A stretch of DNA of 9,087 bases, taken from Chlamydiia bacterium. Its GTDB lineage: Bacteria; Chlamydiota; Chlamydiia; Chlamydiales; FEN-1388. The notes under the pieces were generated by a model, which did no database searches, was not told where the DNA came from, and saw nothing but the letters and a program-made list of their open reading frames with translations. Positions 1 to 4,996 of the stretch are shown piece after piece. The stretch is taken from NCBI GenBank assembly GCA_003170575.1, contig PMZB01000324.1, positions 1-9,087 of the forward strand. The letters run 5' to 3'. Within the stretch, counting starts at the first letter, position 1; each line of letters starts with the position of its first letter. The translations under genes and the position numbers were made by a program.

Positions 1-668
1 TAAATGGCTGTCAGCACATCTAGAGCGTTCTTTGTCTTCTGCCGATACGAGGTTTTCCCAAAGGGGCAAGAACAGGTGAGCCTAAGAAAACCATGCTTTT
101 TCGCAAATGAAGAGATATCATTTTCCTTGATGTAAATAAGCGGGCGAATAATGGTCACACCATATTTGAGGAGGGTAATTTTAGGAAGCAGACCCGCAAA
201 TTCCCCTTTATGGCAAAGGTTCATAAGTAGGGTTTGAACGCTATCGTCCCGGTGATGGCCAAATGCGATCGTTGTGCATCCATGGGCTTTTGCCATATCA
301 AAAAGCAGCTTTCTTCTGATGCGTGAGCAACTATAACATCCGTTGGGTTTGTAGTTAGATGGAAGTTCTGTAGTATAAAGAGGGATCTTTTGCTCCTCGC
401 ACATATTTTTGAGCAGGTTTTGGGATACTGCGGCTCCGCAAGAAAATTCTCCCGATACATGAAGGCAGATGAGCTCAATAGGCTGAGTTCCTTTTCCGCA
501 GATAGCATTCAGGAGAGAGAGGAGTGTGATACTATCTTTTCCTCCGCTTACAGCAACAGCTAGACGGGAAATGCCTTCTAACATAGAGTATTCAAACAGG
601 GCTTTTCTGGTGGCGCTTTCAAGTCTTCGGAAAGATGCGCTCCACGGAGGCATGGGTAAAGAAAACAT
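1..668 (-). CDS. TtcA-like PP-loop ATPase, tRNA thiolation family (3' end cut by the window edge)
   Basis: The minus-strand frame from the ATG at 668 is open for 222 codons and reaches the window edge, so the C-terminus may be missing (the last two visible bases, TA, could also begin a stop codon). Visible motifs are an ATP-binding PP-loop SGGKDS (residues 41-46), a Cys pair CYSC (111-114) followed by SRIRRKLLF, the GHHRDD block (137-142), IRPL (174-177) and a later Cys pair CSC (199-201). This order matches TtcA/TtuA-type enzymes, which adenylate a tRNA base and replace oxygen with sulfur using an Fe-S cluster held by such cysteines. E. coli TtcA is about 311 residues, so this would be a short member. 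The substrate base cannot be told from sequence. The ribosome site is weak; Met6 is an alternative start. The protein is probably cytoplasmic and is divergent from the SEC-C gene. Confidence 0.8.
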   Translation of the reverse strand, partial: MFSLPMPPWSASFRRLESATRKALFEYSMLEGISRLAVAVSGGKDSITLLSLLNAICGKGTQPIELICLHVSGEFSCGAAVSQNLLKNMCEEQKIPLYTTELPSNYKPNGCYSCSRIRRKLLFDMAKAHGCTTIAFGHHRDDSVQTLLMNLCHKGEFAGLLPKITLLKYGVTIIRPLIYIKENDISSFAKKHGFLRLTCSCPFGKTSYRQKTKNALDVLTAI

Positions 669-703
669 AAAATCAGTGGAATTACTCTCAGGTTTATGAC
701 AAA

Positions 704-733
704 ATTATACCTATAACTTGCATGTGCGGTAAA
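704..733 (-). promoter_or_regulatory. Candidate sigma70-type promoter of the TtcA-like gene
   Basis: Read on the minus strand there is a perfect -10 hexamer TATAAT (704-709). A partial -35, TTTACC (728-733), lies 18 bases upstream. Transcription would start near 697 and give a leader of about 30 bases before the ATG at 668. The -35 overlaps the ribosome-binding site of the divergent SEC-C gene. The assignment rests on the hexamers only. I found no convincing plus-strand promoter in the same gap; TATAAC at 712-717 has no good partner. Confidence 0.4.
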
Positions 734-737
734 GAGG
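731..737 (+). promoter_or_regulatory. Ribosome-binding site deciding the SEC-C gene start
   Basis: AAAGAGG lies five bases before the ATG at 743. An in-frame ATG at 722 has no such element and would put this site inside the coding sequence, so 743 is the better start. Confidence 0.6.
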
Positions 738-742
738 TTTCT

Positions 743-1081
743 ATGGACAAGATCAACCGGAATGATCCATGCCCTTGTGGCTCAGGGAAAAAATATAAAA
801 AGTGCTGCGAACTGAAAGATCAAGAACGCAGAAAGAAAAAGTTCGAAGGCACTCGCGGCCTACGCTTCAACCCTCTTTTACAGCAAACCAACCCTGTCCG
901 TTCACTTGCCAACCATGTCATTAAGCTAATGACAGAGCCTTTGGAGCAAAAACATAAAAAGGAAAGAGAAGCGTCTTCTCAAGAGGCTTCTGTTCCACCT
1001 GAATCTAAACCGCAATCGTATGGTTCTCTTGAGGAACTCATCGGCATTGAGGGCGGGCCAACTTCAATCCCAAAAGCATGA
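743..1081 (+). CDS. Small SEC-C metal-binding motif protein
   Basis: This 112-residue protein has an N-terminal SEC-C motif at residues 6-24: [17 protein letters not shown], with Cys10, Cys12, Cys21 and Cys22. The same motif ends SecA and occurs in YecA- and YchJ-type proteins, where it binds zinc; in SecA it also contacts SecB and ribosomes. The remainder is basic and low in complexity (RRKKKFEG, then a Lys/Glu/Ser-rich stretch) with no domain I recognise, no signal peptide and no membrane segment. Residues 38-65 ([26 protein letters not shown] region) could form a helix. The start at 743 is chosen for its ribosome site; the in-frame ATG at 722 would add seven residues. The gene stands alone between the TtcA-like gene and the mosaic at 1097-1185, which contains a copy of its first 29 bases. 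Function is unknown; a zinc-stabilised nucleic-acid, ribosome or Sec-related role is only inference. Confidence 0.8.
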   Translation: MDKINRNDPCPCGSGKKYKKCCELKDQERRKKKFEGTRGLRFNPLLQQTNPVRSLANHVIKLMTEPLEQKHKKEREASSQEASVPPESKPQSYGSLEELIGIEGGPTSIPKA

Positions 1082-1096
1082 CAGCTCAACCTTTTT

Positions 1097-1156
1097 GAGG
1101 TGTTTTGGGAAGAAAATAACCATCTTTTGCGGGTTTGCCTGGGGGAATCGCCCAGA
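1097..1156 (-). pseudogene. Copied internal fragment of malQ (60 bases)
   Basis: This segment matches 2258-2317 inside malQ at 57 of 60 positions in the same orientation. On the minus strand it still spells MalQ residues 316-334 (WAIPPGKPAKDGYFLPKTP) without change. The three differences (1119, 1140 and 1149 against 2280, 2301 and 2310) are third-codon changes: Gly GGC/GGT, Pro CCT/CCA and Ala GCA/GCG. The frame is closed by stops just outside both ends, so it is not expressed as protein. It ends exactly where the SEC-C gene copy begins. Confidence 0.85.
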
Positions 1157-1210
1157 ATGGACAAGATCAACCGAAATGATCCATGGTGCTTGACTCAACT
1201 TATCTCCTAA
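1157..1210 (+). pseudogene. Truncated copy of the 5' end of the SEC-C gene
   Basis: Bases 1157-1185 match 743-771 at 28 of 29 positions, beginning exactly at the ATG. The single difference (760 G, 1174 A) is synonymous (Arg CGG/CGA). After 1185 the match breaks up; only CTTG and CTCA remain alignable with small gaps. The reading frame continues to a TAA at 1208-1210 and would give a 17-residue peptide, [17 protein letters not shown], lacking the zinc cysteine cluster. A purine run GGGGGA at 1141-1146 lies about ten bases upstream, so translation is possible but unlikely to matter. It is best read as a gene remnant; its end overlaps the stop of the convergent HTH gene. Confidence 0.75.
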
Positions 1211-1542
1211 CAGGCAGCTGCGTAACGACCATGGGATGAATGTCTAGGTCGAACAGGCGCTTCTTTGTCTTCGAACGTATACCTGATTCTTTTGCCAAGG
1301 GCATCCATGAATTTTAAAAGCCTTTCAAGTGAAAACCTGTAAAATTTACCTCTCATTAGCGCAGATACTTGAGGTTGGTCAATTCCAAGCAATTTTGCAG
1401 CCTCTGCTTGGGTAAGTTTTCGTTGCTTGATGATTTTGACGATCTGAATAACAATATCGGCTTTCTCAAGACATTTTTCTGGGTTTGGCAAGCCTAAATC
1501 AGCAAATACGTTGCCAGAACTTGGTATGACTTTGGTTTTCAT
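1207..1542 (-). CDS. XRE-family HTH regulator, antitoxin-like (HTH_37/HigA type), no toxin partner seen
   Basis: This 111-residue protein has the layout of HTH_37-type antitoxins: a short lead (NVFADLGLPNPEKCLEKADI, residues 11-30), then a helix-turn-helix at about 43-66 (LTQAEAAKLLGID-QPQVSALMRGK), then SLERLLKFMDALGKRIRYTF (71-90). Family members are usually the DNA-binding, autorepressing partner of a RelE/ParE-like (Gp49-type) toxin encoded just upstream. Here the 140 bases upstream (1543-1682) are too short for a toxin, and downstream lie only gene fragments, so it appears to be an orphan. The start is supported by GGGAGG at 1548-1553, five bases before the ATG. The C-terminal 18 residues (RPRHSSHGRYAAAC) look unlike the family and may be a run-on extension. 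A promoter with an embedded palindrome lies at 1572-1600. It may regulate only itself. Confidence 0.85.
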   Translation of the reverse strand: MKTKVIPSSGNVFADLGLPNPEKCLEKADIVIQIVKIIKQRKLTQAEAAKLLGIDQPQVSALMRGKFYRFSLERLLKFMDALGKRIRYTFEDKEAPVRPRHSSHGRYAAAC

Positions 1543-1571
1543 ATTTTCCTCCCATTTTTGAGGTAATCCTT

Positions 1572-1600
1572 ATTATGTACAAATGTACATATTTTGTCTA
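1572..1600 (-). promoter_or_regulatory. Promoter of the HTH regulator
   Basis: On the minus strand TAGACA (1595-1600, five of six to the -35 consensus) and CATAAT (1572-1577, five of six to the -10 consensus) are separated by exactly 17 bases. Transcription would start near 1565, giving a leader of about 20 bases with the GGGAGG ribosome site. The spacer holds the palindrome at 1575-1590. Confidence 0.65.
1575..1590. promoter_or_regulatory. Palindromic operator, likely bound by the HTH regulator
   Basis: ATGTACA-AA-TGTACAT is a perfect 7-base inverted repeat with a 2-base centre. It fills most of the promoter spacer and overlaps the -10 element, so a bound dimer would block RNA polymerase. 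This is the classic layout for an autorepressed antitoxin-type gene. That the adjacent protein binds it is inferred from position. Confidence 0.6.
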
Positions 1601-1655
1601 GGAATTTCTTAGTCGTCCCTGAAAAAGTAAGGATTTGCCACAGAAAACTATACTT

Positions 1656-1663
1656 AAATGTAC
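1656..1663. promoter_or_regulatory. Possible accessory operator half-site
   Basis: AAATGTAC here repeats the eight bases at 1581-1588 within the main operator. It lies 75 bases upstream of that site, between malQ and the HTH promoter. It could be a weak second half-site or chance in AT-rich DNA. Confidence 0.2.
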
Positions 1664-1682
1664 CTTGCTTGAAAGTTGAAAG

Positions 1683-3260
1683 TTATTGTTGAGAAAAGCT
1701 TTGTAGCATTGTTGTCAAGCCCTTATGTTCGATGATTTTCTCTAAAGGCACTTTGTAGCGGAAAGTCCAATTGGATGGAGAAAGAGTTCCGGGCGTGTTG
1801 ATGCGGTCAAGAGAAGGATTGTTCCAGGAAAGGTCCGGAAAGAGGGCTAGATATTCTGATAAAAGATTCACGTGAAACAGGCTTCCTGAAGTATGTGTCA
1901 GCTCTAAAATCTTCCTGCGAAGGCTTTTTGTGAGCCGTCTTGTGTAGGGGAGGTTGAAGTCTCTGGCCATTGTTGCGCATTCTTGGGGCGCTTCCTTCCA
2001 CCAGCTCCCCAGGGTGCTGGAATCGTGCGTAGAGATAGTTGTGAGGCTCTCTGGCGAGAAGGATCGGGGAGGGATAAAAGACTGGTCTTTGTGCCACTTT
2101 CGTTCCCAGCGAAGAACTTTCATTCCAGGGATGCCCAGCTGCTGCAAGGTAGAGCGTACAAGGTCTGGAATATCCCCAAGATCTTCCCCTATGGGGAACA
2201 TATTGGTCGCCTGGACTAAGGTTTTGAGGACTGTTTCCCCAAGACGTTTCCATTCTGGAGGTGTTTTGGGAAGAAAATAGCCATCTTTTGCGGGTTTGCC
2301 AGGGGGAATTGCCCAGAGCCGAAAGAACCCTACAATATGGTCTAATCGATACATGTGATAGAGCTCTTCTTGGGCGGTCAAGCGCTCTTTCCACCAAGCA
2401 AAATGCTCCTTTTTATGCTGCGGCCAGCGAAAAAGAGGAAATCCCCAATACTGCCCCTCGCGGTTATACATGTCAGGCGGAGCGCCTACAACTTTGTCAA
2501 AAGAAAAAAGGTCTTGGTGCCAAAAAACGTCTGCACTGTCTTTATTGATAAGAATAGGTATATCGCCGACAAGGTGGATTCCTAGCCGGTCTGCAGCGGC
2601 TCGAACCTGAGCAAACTGGGAAAAACACAGGTATTGGATAGCTTGCCAAAAGTGGATTTCTTTGGCTAAGGGCATATCGTCGCGGCAAAGCTCTGTTTTG
2701 TTTAGGTGAAGGGAGGGATCCCAGTCCCACCATGCTTTTCCTTGATGCGCTTTCTTGAGCGCTGAAAAAAACGCATAGGGCATGAGCCAGGATCGATGCT
2801 TCTTTATAAACTCATGAAACGCTTGGTTCTCCTCTATATGTGAAAGGTTGTGACTGAGATAGATGGAAAGTGCCGCCATCTTTTTGTGAAGCACTTCGTG
2901 GTAGGCAACTCTATTTGCCGGGTTCAGGGATTTGAGTTCCTGCAAGATCTTTTGAAAGGCAGGAAGCTCATTTCCTCCCATGGGGAGTGCTTCTAAGGAA
3001 AGATAGATGGGGTGGAGTGCAATCGAGCTTATGCACATGTAAGGACTTGGATCATCGCGCGTGTCGTTGAGGGGCAGAAGTTGGAGCGTGTTAAATCCAG
3101 TGCGTTTTAGCCATTCGAGGAGGGGGAGTAGATCGAGATATTCACCAATACCGCAGCTTGAGGCTGTGTAGAGACTGCTTAGGGGGGTGCAGATACCATG
3201 GTGATGGTAAATACCGATCTTTTTCCAGAGAGGGCCTGTAAGATACGAATATGCTTGCAT
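1683..3260 (-). CDS. malQ: 4-alpha-glucanotransferase (amylomaltase, GH77)
   Basis: MalQ moves glucan segments between maltodextrins and is part of glycogen breakdown. The 525-residue protein matches the expected length (about 527 in Chlamydia as I recall). Hallmarks in order are SSCGIGEYLDL (34-44), VGDIPI (231-236), the nucleophile Asp307 in MYRLDHIVGFFRLW, acid/base Glu359 in IGEDLGDIP, and Asp413 in STHDSSTLGSWW. It is probably soluble, with no signal peptide. I chose the ATG at 3260 because it overlaps the scc1 stop by one base (TGATG), indicating translational coupling; the frame stays open to an ATG at 3374, but that adds 38 basic residues wholly inside scc1 and is unlikely. It is the last gene of the type III secretion operon. 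A 60-base piece (residues 316-334) is copied at 1097-1156. No clear terminator follows the stop. Confidence 0.95.
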   Translation of the reverse strand: MQAYSYLTGPLWKKIGIYHHHGICTPLSSLYTASSCGIGEYLDLLPLLEWLKRTGFNTLQLLPLNDTRDDPSPYMCISSIALHPIYLSLEALPMGGNELPAFQKILQELKSLNPANRVAYHEVLHKKMAALSIYLSHNLSHIEENQAFHEFIKKHRSWLMPYAFFSALKKAHQGKAWWDWDPSLHLNKTELCRDDMPLAKEIHFWQAIQYLCFSQFAQVRAAADRLGIHLVGDIPILINKDSADVFWHQDLFSFDKVVGAPPDMYNREGQYWGFPLFRWPQHKKEHFAWWKERLTAQEELYHMYRLDHIVGFFRLWAIPPGKPAKDGYFLPKTPPEWKRLGETVLKTLVQATNMFPIGEDLGDIPDLVRSTLQQLGIPGMKVLRWERKWHKDQSFIPPRSFSPESLTTISTHDSSTLGSWWKEAPQECATMARDFNLPYTRRLTKSLRRKILELTHTSGSLFHVNLLSEYLALFPDLSWNNPSLDRINTPGTLSPSNWTFRYKVPLEKIIEHKGLTTMLQSFSQQ

Positions 3261-3727
3261 CACCTGATCCCAAAAATGTTTCCAGGACTTCTTTCCACTC
3301 CAGCTGCGCCTGAGCGGTAGGGAGGGATTTCTCCTCGCGAAAGGGCATCTTTCCACTCGCGCGCTTTTTGGCAAAGTGTCTGAATAATATCGAAAAGTCT
3401 TTGTCCATGAACATCTTCAAAGGTAATTGTATCATAGAGAAGAAGGATGTCTTTTTTTGGCCCATAGCAAAATATGCCATTGCGTTGTCCTGGAAGACCA
3501 TTTGCTCGAAGAGCTTCCCGAAAAACGTTTTCTTTATATTTTCCTTCTCCGGGATTTCCAATCTCGATAACTATATTTAGATATTCCCCAACTTTATCCG
3601 GAGATAGGTGTACAGCTAATTTATCAGGGAAGCGGATACGGCAAGCATTATGAGAATCAGGTGCCAGCTTTAACTTCATTGCTTGGCCAAGCTCTTCCAG
3701 AAGTGCTCCAAAACGGTCTGTAATCAT
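3260..3727 (-). CDS. scc1: Type III secretion chaperone, CesT/SycE family (Scc1-like)
   Basis: This 155-residue protein has the size and fold pattern of class I type III chaperones: an N-terminal helix (RFGALLEELGQAMKL, 5-19), a beta-sheet region around RIRFPDKLAVHL, a REALRANGLP helix (70-79), and FCYGPKKDILLLYDTI (86-101) before a C-terminal helix ending in WKDALSRGEIPP. It resembles chlamydial Scc1 (CT088), which works with a partner chaperone to escort the gatekeeper CopN. The gene lies between copN and malQ: its ATG overlaps the copN stop by four bases (ATGA), and its own stop overlaps the malQ start by one base. The C-terminal 20 residues (YRSGAAGVERSPGNIFGIR) differ from the Chlamydia tail I remember. 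It is cytoplasmic, and is assigned through both family pattern and conserved position. Confidence 0.88.
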   Translation of the reverse strand: MITDRFGALLEELGQAMKLKLAPDSHNACRIRFPDKLAVHLSPDKVGEYLNIVIEIGNPGEGKYKENVFREALRANGLPGQRNGIFCYGPKKDILLLYDTITFEDVHGQRLFDIIQTLCQKAREWKDALSRGEIPPYRSGAAGVERSPGNIFGIR

Positions 3728-4983
3728 GGCGCTTTACCTTCCTCCTGTTCTTCACTTTCTTGTTCTTTGCCTTTTTTCTTGCCTTCTCCTTCCTCTTCGT
3801 CCTCCTCTTCATACCCATGTTCATAAAGCTCATCTAGCTCTTCTTCAAGCTGCTCAAGAGCCTCGAGGATCGCTTTATAAATCTCATCTCTGTGCTGAAT
3901 CGAGCGATAAAAGTGAAAAAGGGCAATTTCGCGCACAGCATCGCGCATTTGACTAAACACGATAATTTTTGCTAAGAGCTCCTTATCTATCCCAAGCTTT
4001 GCTGCAAGCTGCAACACTTTGTCCGCTGTTGGATATCGCTCTTGCAAAAGCGTGACGAATTGCCGTGACATGGTTTCAAAGGTAAGTGTCTCGGGCACGG
4101 GAAGTTCATTTTTTTGAAAAAGAAAATCTACAAGGCGCATTCTTCCCTTGAAAAACTGTAAGATGCCAAGTCCTGCTTGAAGGTTTCTCACCTCGGAAAG
4201 AAGCCTGTGGAGGAAGCCTGGAGGAATGGAAGGGCCTTGGGACTTTAGGTCTGTGCCCAACGCATGGAAAAGGTAGGCAAGCACCTTTCTCATTTCTTTG
4301 TAGTTAAATCGGTCGCCGAGCTCAAGAAAGAGTGAGATTGGTTCGCGCGGATTTCCTGTGATATCTCTGTACAGGTCTCGAAGCTTTGAAGGGGTTCCAA
4401 GACCAAGAGTGACGTACTTTTGCACCTCTTCGCTTATATTGCGGCCAGCTTTAATTTCCCTTCCTTGCTGGGTGTTGAGGGCGTCTTTGGCTTGGCGGAC
4501 AATTTCTTTAAGATCGCCCACGGTAGTTGCAAGAAGAAAGTCAAGCGCTTCATCGGCAAGGCTTGGATCAGGATAAAACTCGGCAAGAAGTTTCAAAAGT
4601 TCATCTTTGTCGCGGCATTCTTTGGCTTTCGAGAGAAGCACCTGAAGGATTTGTGCTTTAAGCTCAGGATTTCTTTTCTCAAAGTGCGATGCTTGGTCGC
4701 GCACATCTCTATCTGGGATAACTTTCTGCCGTAGCTCTTCAGGTTTTTCCACTTTGTAAAGAACAACGGGGCGTTCCTTAATGCTTTTTTGTTCCTGAGC
4801 AAACCTTGCACCGATAATATCGGCAAGATCAGTCTCCTGTTCCTCTGCAATGTCGATTTCAGTTTCAACTTGTTCAGCAGTTTCAGCAATGGCAAGTTCC
4901 TCTTCCTTCTCCTCAAGAATGTGCTTTGCAGCTATTTCTGCCGCGCCTTCTGCTGGTCTGCCTGCTACTGAACCGAAACCCAT
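3724..4983 (-). CDS. copN: Type III secretion gatekeeper CopN (SctW/YopN/LcrE family)
   Basis: CopN plugs the secretion apparatus until host contact and in Chlamydia is itself secreted and affects microtubules. This 419-residue protein is close to the chlamydial length. It has a disordered acidic N-terminus (1-75) suitable for a secretion signal and chaperone-binding segment, then the alpha-helical HrpJ-type region. The chlamydia-like signature TDLKSQGPSIPPGFLHRLL is at 244-262, with NLQAGLGILQFF at 267-278. A TyeA-like region is expected at about 330-380. The C-terminus (370-419) is very rich in Glu, with a Lys patch GKKKGK at 401-406. The start at 4983 has GAGG seven bases upstream and follows the cdsV stop by 13 bases; the stop overlaps the scc1 ATG by four bases. 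Whether microtubule binding is conserved in this divergent homologue cannot be told. Confidence 0.92.
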   Translation of the reverse strand: MGFGSVAGRPAEGAAEIAAKHILEEKEEELAIAETAEQVETEIDIAEEQETDLADIIGARFAQEQKSIKERPVVLYKVEKPEELRQKVIPDRDVRDQASHFEKRNPELKAQILQVLLSKAKECRDKDELLKLLAEFYPDPSLADEALDFLLATTVGDLKEIVRQAKDALNTQQGREIKAGRNISEEVQKYVTLGLGTPSKLRDLYRDITGNPREPISLFLELGDRFNYKEMRKVLAYLFHALGTDLKSQGPSIPPGFLHRLLSEVRNLQAGLGILQFFKGRMRLVDFLFQKNELPVPETLTFETMSRQFVTLLQERYPTADKVLQLAAKLGIDKELLAKIIVFSQMRDAVREIALFHFYRSIQHRDEIYKAILEALEQLEEELDELYEHGYEEEDEEEGEGKKKGKEQESEEQEEGKAP

Positions 4984-4996
4984 CTTTTATCCTCGT

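Noticed and set aside
221..508. 95-residue minus-strand frame
   Set aside because: It lies in another frame inside the TtcA-like gene, which has the recognisable PP-loop and cysteine motifs.
722..742. Upstream ATG of the SEC-C gene at 722
   Set aside because: It has no ribosome site, while AAAGAGG is correctly placed for the ATG at 743; the copy at 1157 also begins at the equivalent of 743.
1085..1099. Possible terminator after the SEC-C gene (CTCAA / TTGAG stem)
   Set aside because: The stem has five base pairs with three A-T pairs and no T run directly after it, and its right arm lies partly inside the malQ copy. Too weak to call.
979..1170. 63-residue minus-strand frame that shares a peptide stretch with another short frame at 1807-2397
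   Set aside because: Both are shadows: the shared peptide is the out-of-frame reading of the malQ fragment and of its copy. The true signal is the DNA duplication.
1214..1221. 8-base palindrome GCAGCTGC at the end of the HTH gene
   Set aside because: A short palindrome within coding sequence, without any partner copy or promoter context.
1669..1682. Tandem TTGAAAG repeat next to the malQ stop
   Set aside because: Only two 7-base units in AT-rich DNA; consistent with chance.
3261..3374. Upstream malQ start at 3374
   Set aside because: It would add 38 residues lying wholly within scc1 in another frame, with no family similarity. The TGATG overlap at 3258-3262 supports the start at 3260.
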